64,000 nt of DNA from Lyngbya sp. CCAP 1446/10 (GCF_026130175.1 NZ_JAIGNI010000156.1:35387-99386); one strand, 5' to 3'; numbered from the stretch's first letter, positions 35,192-44,231 are shown. Made by a program: numbers and translations. The notes: a model not told the origin generated them from the letters alone.

Positions 35192-35839
35192 TTAGGACTC
35201 AGTAATCAGTTGACCAATTTTTTTTAAGACTTGAAGAACCGTATAAAGTTCATTCATTAAAGGAAGCGGTGAAAATATTCTTGATAAGTCATATTGAGGT
35301 GGATTCTGAAAGTCTAGCTTGACGAATACAATTTCACTGCCATTTGTCATCGCAGCAAAACTAGGTCTATCCTTACGGGGATTGGCGGTCATGTATGCTA
35401 GTGTTTGGGGAAGTGCAGACATTACTGAAATGGTGGTGCGTTTCGACTCTAAGAGTGTCACCCAGAACTGATTTTGCATCACTAAAACATCAATCCGTCC
35501 CTTGAGAGTTTCTACTTCCTCATCCTCCTCCTCTAAAACAATTCTTACAGATTTTTCAGCAGTCATTTTAAAAGGTGAATCGTAAAAACCTGCTCGTTCC
35601 AATAGAGGCGAACCCATGATTAGGGTGACAGTTCCTTCTGTCAGATTTCCATCATTGAGATGATAGAGATATCGCCGCCGAATTAAATTGAGAGCACTTT
35701 TATCAGCTTCTGTAATTTCGGGCAAATCTGCATACCATTCGGGAAAAAATCCCTCGGATTCAGTGCGCGTAATCCTGAATCGAGATTCAACATCTGCTAA
35801 AGTTGCAATAATTTCAGTAATGGCTGTTGTTTGTGTCAT
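35192..35839 (-). CDS. HsdR-like restriction-endonuclease-fold protein
   Basis: A 215-residue stand-alone protein resembling the N-terminal nuclease region of type I restriction subunit R. The stretch GRIDVLVMQNQFWVTLLESK (about 113-132) has the D-x(n)-ExK pattern of a PD-(D/E)XK active site, followed by ALPQTLAYM, equivalent to the conserved Gln helix. There is no helicase and no methylase or specificity gene nearby, so ordinary type I restriction is excluded. Its ATG overlaps the upstream GTPase stop as ATGA, so it is translated with that GTPase. Stand-alone proteins of this kind are frequent in cyanobacteria and their function is not known to me. Confidence 0.7.
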   Translation of the reverse strand: MTQTTAITEIIATLADVESRFRITRTESEGFFPEWYADLPEITEADKSALNLIRRRYLYHLNDGNLTEGTVTLIMGSPLLERAGFYDSPFKMTAEKSVRIVLEEEDEEVETLKGRIDVLVMQNQFWVTLLESKRTTISVMSALPQTLAYMTANPRKDRPSFAAMTNGSEIVFVKLDFQNPPQYDLSRIFSPLPLMNELYTVLQVLKKIGQLITES

Positions 35840-37287
35840 ATTTTAAACTCTTGCTGCAAGCGATCGATAATTGTATTACGCTCGATGGTAGCTAGAATTT
35901 CTTGAATGACGGTATCTTGTCCCATCGGGCCCCAGGTGCAGCCTTTTTCTAAATAAACTTGGGCGGCGCGACCGACAGCATAGGTTCCGTAAGCTGCTAA
36001 ACTAGCTTGAGTGACAGCAACTCCGGCGAAAGTAGAAAAGCCGATTTGCGGGGCGACAGCCGCTGCACTTTTACCAAATCCCAAGAGGAAACTGCTACCT
36101 AATTCTCCCAAAAGTACGCCGCCTGCGCTGGAGAAAATAGTTTGCCAAAGTTTCCCGGCTTCGTAACCAGTCATGGGTAAACCGTAAAGTCTGGATAAAG
36201 AGCGAATTAAGGCTAAATCTGCGACTGTTGCTCCCATTACATCGAGGAAAGCAACGGGATTTAAGCCTACCGCTAAGGCTTTATATTTTGCAAATTGCCA
36301 GATTAAATCGTCGGCTTCTGTTTGCCGCAATTTGAGAACTTGATGGGCAATATTTGCTTCGGCATCCCTAGCTTCTACTAAAGCATTGAGTGCGAGGAGC
36401 GATCGCCCTTCTCTGTTAAGAATTGTCAAAATCTTGTGTTTGAGTTGGTCTATCTGGGCGGGAGGCGACTCCCATTCGTGGGTGACACTTCCATCTGACC
36501 ATTCGACGCGCACTTGTACCGGTGCGGGTTCGGCGGCTACCATGACTATTTCTAAAGATTTAGCAATTTTAGGAGCGGATTTTGGTGTAGATTGATCGGA
36601 GGTGTTGTTTGGGCGATCGCCCGAAATTTCCGTATCTGTGGCATCTGTCACCGTATCTGCTGCTAACTGTTCGGAATTTCCCAGTGATTGCAAACTTTGG
36701 TAAATAGCTTTTCTGTCTAATTCTGGATACAGATCAATTTTATTAAAAACCAAAATCAGCGGTTTTTGAGCGGTTTGCAATTCGCACAAAGCTTGATATT
36801 CAGTGCGAGTGATATCGCCCGCTACAACAAACAGAATTAAGTCAGATTGGCGAGTTACTTGTTTGGCCATTTCGCCGCGCACTTCGCCACCAACTTCATC
36901 AATTCCGGGAGTATCAATTAATTCTACTTGGATTTTTTCTGTACCTTCGGCGGTGGGAATAGAGGGAATTGTCCAGCGCACGGAACGCGGCCACTGAGTC
37001 ACGCCGTTGAGAGGGCCTGTTTGCAGGATTTTTTGACCTAAAAGTGCGTTTAATACGGCTGATTTGCCGCGACTGACAAGACCAAAGGTAGCAATGCGAA
37101 TGACATTATGATCGAGTTTTTCCGAGGTAGAAGTTAAAATATCTAACTGAGTTTGCAGCGCGGCTTCTAATTCTGTATTATTTGAGTTTTTTTTGCCTTG
37201 GCGCAGGTGGGAGTAGCGCGCGAGGGCTTGGCGCAAACTGGCGCGGGCTAGGGATAGGCGATTTTCTTGAAGGGAATTGTCAGCCAT
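35836..37287 (-). CDS. DUF697-type membrane-associated GTPase, copy 1
   Basis: A 483-residue GTPase: P-loop FGLVSRGKSAVLNALLGQ (about 66-83), switch II IDTPGIDEVGG, NKIDLYPE as the G4 motif, and a C-terminal hydrophobic region (about 340-440, GAGGVLLGELGSSFLLGFG-like segments) as in DUF697 proteins that associate with membranes. An acidic/Ser-rich insert follows the G4 motif. Cellular role unknown; Era/dynamin-like shaping or stress sensing has been proposed for the broad class. It is coupled by a 4-base overlap to the nuclease-like gene and is homologous to the protein encoded at 37609-39057. Confidence 0.82.
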   Translation of the reverse strand: MADNSLQENRLSLARASLRQALARYSHLRQGKKNSNNTELEAALQTQLDILTSTSEKLDHNVIRIATFGLVSRGKSAVLNALLGQKILQTGPLNGVTQWPRSVRWTIPSIPTAEGTEKIQVELIDTPGIDEVGGEVRGEMAKQVTRQSDLILFVVAGDITRTEYQALCELQTAQKPLILVFNKIDLYPELDRKAIYQSLQSLGNSEQLAADTVTDATDTEISGDRPNNTSDQSTPKSAPKIAKSLEIVMVAAEPAPVQVRVEWSDGSVTHEWESPPAQIDQLKHKILTILNREGRSLLALNALVEARDAEANIAHQVLKLRQTEADDLIWQFAKYKALAVGLNPVAFLDVMGATVADLALIRSLSRLYGLPMTGYEAGKLWQTIFSSAGGVLLGELGSSFLLGFGKSAAAVAPQIGFSTFAGVAVTQASLAAYGTYAVGRAAQVYLEKGCTWGPMGQDTVIQEILATIERNTIIDRLQQEFKI

Positions 37288-37467
37288 TGGCGATCGGCTT
37301 TTTTAAGCAATGTAATTGAGCGTGGAAATATAACATTCTATTTCTTATTTTAATACAATTTTTGATAAATTTCTAGCTGTTTATTTGGGAGTTATGTAGG
37401 GACACGGAACTGTCAAGGCCTGTTAACAACCACGTCAAACCCTTTGTATATCTCGTTTACTGCCGAG

Positions 37468-37557
37468 GCCAGATCCCCCTAAATCCCCCTTAAGAAGGGG
37501 GACTTTGAGAATGCTCTTGTCCCCCCCTTTTGCAAGGGGGGTTAGGGGGGATCTGGC
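37468..37557. repeat. GGGGGATC-family palindromic repeat
   Basis: GGCCAGATCCCCCTAA and TTAGGGGGGATCTGGCC are near-perfect terminal inverted repeats of a 90-bp element; the centre is GGGGGACTTTGAGAATGC. It is the single-unit form of the copy at 20084-20202 and lies between the two GTPase genes. Confidence 0.88.
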
Positions 37558-37608
37558 CCTAATCGTCAGACAGACAAGGTTCCTGGCCGCCCTTGCCTCC
37601 AGGACTAT

Positions 37609-39057
37609 TTAATTGGCGGCCGAATTAACAACCTGGGGCCCAGATGTCTGAGGCGAGAGACGACTTGCAACTTGGTTGATGAAAGCTTGCAAGAAGGAAA
37701 CTTGCTGATTTTGCATAAATACTGCTTGCAAAGTTTTCGTCAGTTCCGTAAGATTGAAGATGCCTTTAGCATTTTCCAATTCTTGAGTTGAGAAATATTC
37801 AATCAAACTCAGTCCAGCTATTCTGGTAAAATATGCTGCACTAATTCCCTGCACCGCGCCTCCTGCTGCATAGGTAACGGCATTGCTTTTCAGCAGTCCC
37901 GTAATAGTTTGGGTAGACAGTTCTACTAATCCCAGTTTGAACATTTGGGTTGCTAAAGTTCCCGCTACTGTTTTAGCTTGGTCTAAGGAAAACTTTTGCT
38001 GGTAGATAGCGCCGAGGTCGATTACGAGTTGGGTGCTGATGGCGGTTGTTGCTAACAAGTCTAAGGCGGGAACTGGGTTAGCAAAAACGGCGGCGGCGGC
38101 GATATACTGATATTGTTCGATGATGGGCATTGCCCGATCGCGCCGAACGACATTTAATAAGGTTTTTGCCTCTAATTTGATACTTGCAGCCTCGCGCACG
38201 GCACTCGCCCAGACCAACTGTTGCCCTTCTTGAGCTAAAATTTGAGTCAATCTTGCTGTCAGCGACTCAAGTTGAGAGACTTGATTTTCGATGCGTTCTT
38301 TAAATGTGCCGTCCGCTTGGTGCTGACGAACTTTAATCGAATTGGGAGAAGCTGCGATCGCAATTATATCTTCTGTCCCCAATATTCCTTGCATTTTCTG
38401 CTGCAAAGAGTTCAAAACCTGCGACTGCTGCGCTGGCAAATATTGGTCTAGTTTGTTCCAGACTAGCAGCACGCGCTGACCTGCGGACGCTAGTTGAGAT
38501 AATGTTTTAAACTCGGAATCGGTGATGTCGCCCGCTGTCACAAACAGCACTAAATCACCGCCGATTTTGGTATCGATATTTGTTGTATTGGCAAACAGCG
38601 CTGCTGTTTCTGAGAAAATCTGCTTTTGTGGCTGTTGAGATGCCCAATTAGAGTTTAGAACTTGAATTAAGGCAGTTTTACCGACTGCTTTGCCGCCTGT
38701 GACGGTAATCCGCAAGTCTTGTCGGTCTAATTCGGCTTTGAGTCGATCGAGCTTTGCTGTTAGATGAGCCGGATTTGCCGAGTTTTGAGCTTCCAAGGCG
38801 AGCAGTTTAATTGCTGCTTCGGCAGTCGCGATCGCTTTTTCGGCTGCTTCCCGGTTGGCCAGGGGTTGCGGGAGTGCGAGTTCGAGTTTGGGGGATTGTT
38901 GTTTCCACCACCAATACCCTGCACCGGCTGCCGCCAAGCCGATGAGTGCCGTTTCGCCCATTTCTGAACCCGAATGCTGGAGAGTTTCCAACAGCCACAG
39001 CGCTGCTGAAAGTCCTATTCCGCCTATCAAAATCGGTCGCCGCAAGTTAAGTGTCAT
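37609..39057 (-). CDS. DUF697-type membrane-associated GTPase, copy 2
   Basis: A 482-residue relative of copy 1. Two hydrophobic segments lie at the N-terminus (about 9-50, PILIGGIGLSAALWLLE), then a P-loop VTGGKAVGKTALIQVL (about 120-135), a G4 motif NKLDQYLP, and a C-terminal hydrophobic half (FANPVPALDLLATTAIST, SLIEYFSTQE). The switch II DTxG is not obvious (NTTNIDTKIGGD), so GTP hydrolysis may be altered. It precedes copy 1 in the same direction with about 320 bp between them, which carry a palindromic repeat. Function unknown. Confidence 0.78.
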   Translation of the reverse strand: MTLNLRRPILIGGIGLSAALWLLETLQHSGSEMGETALIGLAAAGAGYWWWKQQSPKLELALPQPLANREAAEKAIATAEAAIKLLALEAQNSANPAHLTAKLDRLKAELDRQDLRITVTGGKAVGKTALIQVLNSNWASQQPQKQIFSETAALFANTTNIDTKIGGDLVLFVTAGDITDSEFKTLSQLASAGQRVLLVWNKLDQYLPAQQSQVLNSLQQKMQGILGTEDIIAIAASPNSIKVRQHQADGTFKERIENQVSQLESLTARLTQILAQEGQQLVWASAVREAASIKLEAKTLLNVVRRDRAMPIIEQYQYIAAAAVFANPVPALDLLATTAISTQLVIDLGAIYQQKFSLDQAKTVAGTLATQMFKLGLVELSTQTITGLLKSNAVTYAAGGAVQGISAAYFTRIAGLSLIEYFSTQELENAKGIFNLTELTKTLQAVFMQNQQVSFLQAFINQVASRLSPQTSGPQVVNSAAN

Positions 39058-39207
39058 TTTTCCCTTCCTGTGGGTATTATCGCCAAGCTTAACCTTACCG
39101 GGCTTGGCATCCCGGACTATCTTCTATGGTAACTCTGCGGCATCCAAACTGGCGATCGGGCTACCCGTGCGGATTACACCCTAAAGTTTTTGGACAAGTG
39201 CAAAATT

Positions 39208-39272
39208 TTTGTAGTAAGGACTTCAGTCCTTGCAGTTGAGTTAAGCAAGAAAAAAGTGAAGTCATTACTACA
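39208..39272. repeat. GTAGTAAGGACTTCAGTCC repeat
   Basis: GTAGTAAGGACTTCAGTCC and the arm AAGTCATTACTAC recur as in 42747-42798 and, more degenerate, 23990-24050. It occupies most of the gap between pfkA and the GTPase gene. Confidence 0.7.
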
Positions 39273-39308
39273 AACTGTTAATCTTTGAGAAATCGGACGG
39301 GTAATTGT

Positions 39309-40391
39309 CTAATCTCCCAAACAAATTCCCAAACCGCGCGCCGTTTTAACCAGAGTACCATCGAAGTCTACGGGTCTGTATTTGGCGATCGCATCTTCCA
39401 ATGGAACGCTGACAACTTCTCGCTGCTGCCAAGATACCATGCGGTCAAATTTCTCTTCGGCAATTAAATCAACTGCTGCGACGCCAAAAGCAGAAGCAAT
39501 TAATCTTTCTAGCGAAGAAGGTGTTCCCCCGCGTTGAGTGTGTCCCAAAACGGTGACGCGGGTTTCTGCACCGCTACATTCAGAAATTGTATCAGCTAAA
39601 TACTGACCGATTCCGCCTAATCGACTTTGACCTAAGCGATTTGTGTGCATTACTAATTCGCCTGCTTCTGTGCGAACTGCCTCCGCTACTACAATTAAAC
39701 AGTAGGTTTTTCCACGGTCTTGGCGTTCTTTGATTTTGGCACAAATTTGGGAAATTTTGTAAGGAATTTCGGGAATCAGAATTATATCAGCTCCCCCAGC
39801 TATTCCGGCACTAATTGCAATATGTCCGGCATCGCGTCCCATGACTTCAACAATGATCACGCGGCTGTGACTTGCTGCGGTAAAATGTAAGCGGTCTAGT
39901 GCTTCTGTGGCAATATTGACAGCAGTATCAAAACCGATCGATCGCTCGGTAATTCCGACATCATTATCAATAGTTTTAGGAATAGCAACTAAATTCAAAT
40001 TGCCTTGTTTGGCAATCTTCCTGAGAATGGCTAGACTGCCATCGCCACCTATGACAATTAAGGCATCCAAACCTAGTTGATGATAGCCTTCGATAATGTC
40101 ATCAGAGCGATCGCGCACAGTCCCATCAGGCATCGGGAAGGCGAAAGGGTTGCCCTCGTTTGTAGTCCCTAGCATCGTACCGCCAATGGTCAGCCAGGAG
40201 TCTACTTTTTCCACATTCAACGCAATTGCTTCGGGAGGACGACTCATCAACCCTTTGGTGGCTTGACGAATACCCATCACTTGCCAATTGTAAGTTTCCG
40301 TGGCGCGGTAAACAACGGCTCGAATCACTGCGTTTAAGCCGGCACAGTCACCCCCGCTGGTGAGAATGCCGATACGTTTTTGTTCTCCCAT
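39309..40391 (-). CDS. pfkA: ATP-dependent 6-phosphofructokinase
   Basis: Phosphorylates fructose-6-phosphate in glycolysis. From the chosen ATG (40389-40391) the protein has 360 residues and starts MGEQKRIGILTSGGDCAGLN, the normal N-terminus of the family; an in-frame start 21 codons upstream adds an unconserved leader. Active-site motifs: IVIGGDGSL, PKTIDNDV, MGRDAGHIAI and QRGGTPSSLER. The TIDND spacing carries the catalytic Asp. Length and motifs fit the cyanobacterial group-A type. It is a single gene, oriented as the upstream small membrane protein. Confidence 0.95.
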   Translation of the reverse strand: MGEQKRIGILTSGGDCAGLNAVIRAVVYRATETYNWQVMGIRQATKGLMSRPPEAIALNVEKVDSWLTIGGTMLGTTNEGNPFAFPMPDGTVRDRSDDIIEGYHQLGLDALIVIGGDGSLAILRKIAKQGNLNLVAIPKTIDNDVGITERSIGFDTAVNIATEALDRLHFTAASHSRVIIVEVMGRDAGHIAISAGIAGGADIILIPEIPYKISQICAKIKERQDRGKTYCLIVVAEAVRTEAGELVMHTNRLGQSRLGGIGQYLADTISECSGAETRVTVLGHTQRGGTPSSLERLIASAFGVAAVDLIAEEKFDRMVSWQQREVVSVPLEDAIAKYRPVDFDGTLVKTARGLGICLGD

Positions 40392-40521
40392 AATTAAGCC
40401 AGACTTTTGTTGCTCAGAACATGAGTTGATATTTTTAGATCCCGATTCGTTCAATCCTGATTTTCGACCTAATTTAGTGGCTCAAAAGTCCCAAATCACA
40501 GTCTCAAATACAACATAAATT

Positions 40522-40764
40522 TTACTTGGGATTGAGGCGTTTAGAAACTTGGTTAATGATGCCGCTGAGAATTGCACCGCCCATGAGAATGCCGAGAGCG
40601 GGATTAAATACGGGCTGCCACAGACTGTACCATAAATCGAAACCGAGATTCACCCCGGTCGATCGCCCTGCTACGGCGATCACAAACCACGCAAAAATAG
40701 CAAAGACGAAAAATACATCCGCTACTAGAATCAAGTTGAGGAAGTTAAGAATTTTATCTTTCAT
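40522..40764 (-). CDS. Small two-helix membrane protein
   Basis: An 80-residue protein with hydrophobic helices at about 8-34 (LILVADVFFVFAIFAWFVIA) and 50-70 (PALGILMGGAILSGIINQ), separated by an aromatic loop (GFDLWYSLWQPV). AAAAGGAACC precedes the ATG. The pattern is familiar among small cyanobacterial membrane proteins but without assigned function. It is 67 bp upstream of the longest pfkA frame in the same direction. Confidence 0.65.
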   Translation of the reverse strand: MKDKILNFLNLILVADVFFVFAIFAWFVIAVAGRSTGVNLGFDLWYSLWQPVFNPALGILMGGAILSGIINQVSKRLNPK

Positions 40765-40822
40765 GGTCGAGGGTTCCTTTTGAGTGTATATTTGTCGAGT
40801 TTTGGCAAGCGGTTGTTCATTC

Positions 40823-40853
40823 AGTTGACAGTTGACAGTTGACAGTTGACAGC
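40823..40853. repeat. Heptanucleotide tandem repeat (CAGTTGA)4
   Basis: Four exact 7-bp units plus CAG, in the gap upstream of the small membrane protein. Confidence 0.94.
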
Positions 40854-40918
40854 TTGGCTTGAGCGAAGCCGAGGGGAGCCAGTCGTTGGGTTGACAGCAC
40901 TTGACAAAAGAAGTCCGA

Positions 40919-40996
40919 GGATTGGAGTAATCAATAGTCTGATTTTAATCTCTCCCTACAAGGGTTCAGGCTTTAAACCAATTCTTTCTGGTAATG
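40919..40996. repeat. Dispersed repeat, uninterrupted copy
   Basis: Inverted counterpart of 1546-1605 plus 1720-1732. Here GATTGGAGTAATCAATAGTC runs straight through the position where the other copy carries the 110-bp element. Confidence 0.78.
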
Positions 40997-41076
40997 GGGC
41001 GGATGGATAGCTGCAACAGGCGATCGAATCAAGATAAAATATCATTCAATTGTTTTCGCATACTTGTGGTCAAAAT

Positions 41077-41580
41077 ATGGTTCGTTATACACTTCCTCAA
41101 AGCCCCGAAATTATTTTAACTGTCAAAGGGAAAGATTCAGCGAAAGCCCGCGAAGAAGCGATGGATCGGCTGATGCTGCTGATGGATGAAGGTAAGCTAC
41201 CTACAGAGCTCGCAGAAGGATTTGGGCCCAAGCAGTTTGTTGAAGTGATCGAAGATGCTTCTGTGTCTGACGGTGAGGACGCAATTACTGAAGCAGTGCA
41301 GATTTTGAGCAATTTGGCAAGTCTCAAATTGAAGGTGATGGAATCCCGCGAAGAAGCCCTAAAAATCCGGGAGGCGATCGATATTTTGTTTACAGATGAG
41401 CCTGTAACTGCCGAGGAAATTGGTCGTCTCAAAGACGGTTTCAAGGTTCTCAAAAATTTCGCTCAAGCTAATGTCCGCTATCGAGAAGCTAGGGGAAAAG
41501 CTGAAGAAGCACGGGCAATTCTTGACGAAGCTTTGCAATCAGTAGAATCGGAAAAAAAGGCGCAGAAGTCGGCGAAATAA
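41077..41580 (+). CDS. Conserved coiled-coil protein, function unknown
   Basis: A 167-residue acidic, helix-rich protein. The N-terminal part (MVRYTLPQSPEIILTVKGKD) is followed by long charged helices (ESREEALKIREAIDILF, RYREARGKAEEARAILDEAL) predicted to form a coiled coil, and a Lys-rich tail. No enzymatic motif is apparent. ATG 41077-41079 is selected; an in-frame start nine codons earlier is less natural. Proteins of this length and pattern are familiar in cyanobacteria as conserved hypotheticals, but I cannot name a family. It stands alone on the plus strand. Confidence 0.65.
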   Translation: MVRYTLPQSPEIILTVKGKDSAKAREEAMDRLMLLMDEGKLPTELAEGFGPKQFVEVIEDASVSDGEDAITEAVQILSNLASLKLKVMESREEALKIREAIDILFTDEPVTAEEIGRLKDGFKVLKNFAQANVRYREARGKAEEARAILDEALQSVESEKKAQKSAK

Positions 41581-41660
41581 TAGCAGGGTAGGTTGAGAAA
41601 TAAACCCTACCGTTCGCCCAATCTCTAACACATTTCATTTATTGTATCGCTGCTTCATCC

Positions 41661-41720
41661 GTCATTGCGAGGAACGAAGTAATCGCAGATGATTGCGATT
41701 GCTTCGTTCCTCGCAATGAC
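41661..41720. repeat. REP-like hairpin with GTCATTGCGAGGAACGAAG arms
   Basis: A perfect 19-bp inverted repeat (41661-41679 / 41702-41720) with a nested AATCGCA/TTGCGATT stem, so nearly the full 60 bases fold on themselves. This arm sequence is a widespread bacterial palindromic repeat. It lies in the leader of the FkbM gene. Confidence 0.88.
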
Positions 41721-41787
41721 ATATAATAATTTTGCGACTAGACGTAATATTAAGTTAGTCCATCTTATTAAAATCAGGATAAAAATT

Positions 41788-42606
41788 GTGAGCGAACAAC
41801 AAACAGGAATTCTCAGAAACACCATGACAGGCAGCTTAATGCTGGCGAAAAAATTAGGTTTTGAGCCAAAAACCGTGATTGATGTCGGCGCGGCATTGGG
41901 AACATTTAACCTTTACGAAACTTTCCCCAATGCGCGACATTTGCTAATTGAACCCATCGCCGAAAATGAACCTTACCTCGCCAAAATTTGCCGCAAGCTC
42001 AAAAGTGGAGAATACATTATTGCTGCGGCGGCCAAAGAATCGGGAGTTTGCACTCTCAGTGTCAGTCCAGGTATGTTACATTCTTCAATTTCGGAAAATC
42101 CGATTACTGATAGCAGCAATCCTTATTTGAGAAACATTCCAGCTATTACACTGGATGGTATATGCAGGGAAAGAAATTTGCCGGGCCCGTATTTAATTAA
42201 AGTTGATGTAGACGGCAAGGAATTAGATGTTTTAGCGGGAGCAACTGAGATTTTGCAGCAGACTGAATATGTAATTGTAGAAGTTACTTTGTTTGGTCAG
42301 ATGTATGAAGTAATGAGTTTTATGAAGTCCCAAGGATTTGCAGCTTACGATATTGTTGATTTAGCCTATCGCCCGATTGATGCAGCTTTGTGGCAAATTG
42401 ATATGGCTTTTGTTAAGGAATCTGGTCAATTTAGAAGAGATAGCAGTTACGCGAAAAAAGAGCAGGATATCGAAGCACTTAACTCGCATTTGAAAACTTA
42501 TCGGGAAAGTTTTATCAAACACATTGATGCTTATTACAGCGACCCCGTAGAGCCGGAACCGCAGGTGAGTAAAGCGGTTTTGAGCGATGATTATGTTATC
42601 ATTTGA
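41788..42606 (+). CDS. FkbM-family methyltransferase
   Basis: A 272-residue SAM-dependent methyltransferase. SAM motif TVIDVGAALGTFNLY (about 30-44), then LIEPIAENEPYL, and the family signature LIKVDVDGKELDVLAGA. FkbM enzymes O-methylate sugars or lipids; the substrate is unknown. GTG at 41788 is chosen because AGGA lies about 8 bases upstream; the longer frame begins within the REP-like hairpin, and an ATG at 41824 is another possibility. The C-terminal ~50 residues are charged and specific to this protein. No other glycan gene is adjacent. Confidence 0.85.
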   Translation: MSEQQTGILRNTMTGSLMLAKKLGFEPKTVIDVGAALGTFNLYETFPNARHLLIEPIAENEPYLAKICRKLKSGEYIIAAAAKESGVCTLSVSPGMLHSSISENPITDSSNPYLRNIPAITLDGICRERNLPGPYLIKVDVDGKELDVLAGATEILQQTEYVIVEVTLFGQMYEVMSFMKSQGFAAYDIVDLAYRPIDAALWQIDMAFVKESGQFRRDSSYAKKEQDIEALNSHLKTYRESFIKHIDAYYSDPVEPEPQVSKAVLSDDYVII

Positions 42607-42651
42607 TATGTTATAGCCTTTCTCAGAAAGATCAGGTACGCTTCTGGTATA

Positions 42652-42700
42652 GGGCATAGGGCATAGGGCATAGGGCATAGGGCATAGGGCATAGGGCATA
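42652..42700. repeat. Heptanucleotide tandem repeat (GGGCATA)7
   Basis: Exactly seven perfect copies of GGGCATA. A different 7-mer from the TCAACTG family. Confidence 0.96.
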
Positions 42701-42746
42701 CTTCACCACGCTTGAAAACCGCTATATGTAAAATAGTTTGGGTTTG

Positions 42747-42798
42747 TAGTAAGGACTTCAGTCCTATGATTTATGCGGACTGAAGTCCTCACTACGAA
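42747..42798. repeat. GTAGTAAGGACTTCAGTCC inverted repeat
   Basis: TAGTAAGGACTTCAGTCC and GGACTGAAGTCCTCACTAC are inverted arms around a short A/T-rich loop. Same family as 39208-39272. Confidence 0.85.
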
Positions 42799-42822
42799 TC
42801 TATAATATCTCTTACACAAGTT

Positions 42823-43000
42823 CTTTTGATTGAATTTTGAAACGGGCAAGATGCCCGTTTCAAAAAAATAGTTACAAATTTATTTTGATTGAATTTTGGA
42901 ACTGGCAAGATGCCCGTTCCACAAAAATAGTTACAAATTTCTTTTGATTGAATTTTGGAACTGGCAAGATGCCCGTTCCACAAAAATAGTTACAAATTTA
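42823..43000. repeat. Three tandem copies of a 59-bp hairpin unit
   Basis: The motif GATTGAATTTT recurs at 42828, 42887 and 42946, exactly 59 bp apart. Each unit has a hairpin of the type GGGCAAGATGCCC and ends AAAATAGTTACAAATTT. The third unit runs over the ygfZ stop codon (42990-42992), so it encodes the last residues of that protein. A related hairpin pair is at 44748-44814. Confidence 0.92.
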
Positions 43001-44042
43001 AAAAAGGCAGGTTTACTACTTCTCCGGCAATTTCTCCTAGCTGCACTTTCAGTCCTTCGCCTCCGGCTTTGGTGCGGATGTAAGCAAGACCAAAAAAGCC
43101 GGATTCTGTTTTGGTAAAACTGGTGAGTTTTCCTATTTTTTCTTCTCCGATGGTGATGACTGTTCCGGGTGCAACGGCGTCGCTCAATTGCACGCCCCAA
43201 AGTTGCTGTTTGACTCCTTGGTAGGTGTTTAATCTGGCAATTGTTTCTTGGCCGATGTAGCAGCCTTTGTCGTAGGTAATTGTGTTTAACAGGCGCGCTT
43301 CTAGGGGGTTGTAATCGTCGGTGAGTTCAAAATCTGTGGCGGGGCGGCCTTGTTCGATGCGTAGTTGTTCCCAAATTCGATCGCCCATTGGTACGGCCCC
43401 AGCTTTGACTAACTCAGTCCACAGGCGGGCTGCATCGCTGGCTGCGGCAATTAAGGTGTATCCAGGAGTGGCTAAACCGCTACCAACCGCAACTCTGACT
43501 TCTATACCTGCAAAGTCGATCGATTTATGAGTAGCGTAGGGTTGATTTTCAAGTTCGGTAACTCCGAGTTTTTCTAGTAAGCTACTGCTTTCCGGGCCGA
43601 GGAGACTGAAAGCAACTGTTGTATCGGTTAGATCTGTTAATTCTACGCGATCCATTGGGAAAATATAGCGATCGAGCAATTCGAGTAATTGGTGGCGGCG
43701 GTTGGCTGAAACTAGCAATATTACAGCATCTTCTGTAGCATAGGCGGTGGCGAGGTCGATCGTCCGGGCGGTGGATGTGACGAAAACGGTGTCGCAACCT
43801 TGACCGGGTTTGAGTATGTTAAAGTTATTGGTACTTTGATTGTGTAGGAACCGCAGGCGATCGCTATCTGAGATTTGAATGCGTCCCCAGTGAGTGCGAT
43901 CGCACAAAGCCGCACCTTGTTTCGTTGCTGCGATGGCGGCGCTGTCGTTACCAAAACTAACGGGGACTGTTTCTGTGGTTGCTAACTCTGTAAAAGTAGC
44001 GCCGGCTGCGGCTTGAATGTCGTGCAATTCTTGAATTAGCAT
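42990..44042 (-). CDS. ygfZ: YgfZ/GcvT-domain tetrahydrofolate-binding protein
   Basis: A 350-residue folate-binding protein related to glycine-cleavage T protein; YgfZ proteins help maturation of certain iron-sulfur enzymes. The signature KGCYIGQETIARL (about 240-252) with its redox-relevant Cys is intact. FLHNQSTNNF and SRRINR-type N-terminal folate region features are also visible (RLRFLHNQSTNNFNI). The C-terminal barrel ends within a repeat copy, so NL at the end is repeat-encoded. Length is typical. It is a single gene; no Fe-S assembly gene is adjacent. Confidence 0.88.
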   Translation of the reverse strand: MLIQELHDIQAAAGATFTELATTETVPVSFGNDSAAIAATKQGAALCDRTHWGRIQISDSDRLRFLHNQSTNNFNILKPGQGCDTVFVTSTARTIDLATAYATEDAVILLVSANRRHQLLELLDRYIFPMDRVELTDLTDTTVAFSLLGPESSSLLEKLGVTELENQPYATHKSIDFAGIEVRVAVGSGLATPGYTLIAAASDAARLWTELVKAGAVPMGDRIWEQLRIEQGRPATDFELTDDYNPLEARLLNTITYDKGCYIGQETIARLNTYQGVKQQLWGVQLSDAVAPGTVITIGEEKIGKLTSFTKTESGFFGLAYIRTKAGGEGLKVQLGEIAGEVVNLPFLNL

Positions 44043-44195
44043 AGGATTTGAGATTTAAGATCTTAGCGATCGTGTATTGAATGATTTATGCTGAGTTTGA
44101 GTTGGCGATCGCACTCAGATCTCAAGAAACCGAGTTTTTTACAGAATCTCCAGGCTGTAACCAAGTATTCTTCTGAAAAAACAAGCCAGTTTCTG

Positions 44196-44230
44196 ATAAC
44201 TGTCAACTGTCAACTGTCAACTGACAACTG
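44196..44230. repeat. Heptanucleotide tandem repeat (TCAACTG)5
   Basis: Five 7-bp units, the first and last diverged (ATAACTG, ACAACTG), directly after the stop of the gene at 44232-44615. Confidence 0.9.
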
Positions 44231-44231
44231 A

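Noticed and set aside
35192..35839. Part of a type I restriction-modification system
   Set aside because: No methylase, specificity or helicase gene is adjacent, and the protein is only 215 residues long.
42823..43000. Regularly spaced repeats that could suggest a CRISPR array
   Set aside because: The three 59-bp units are contiguous copies of one sequence with no unique spacers, and no cas gene is in the window.
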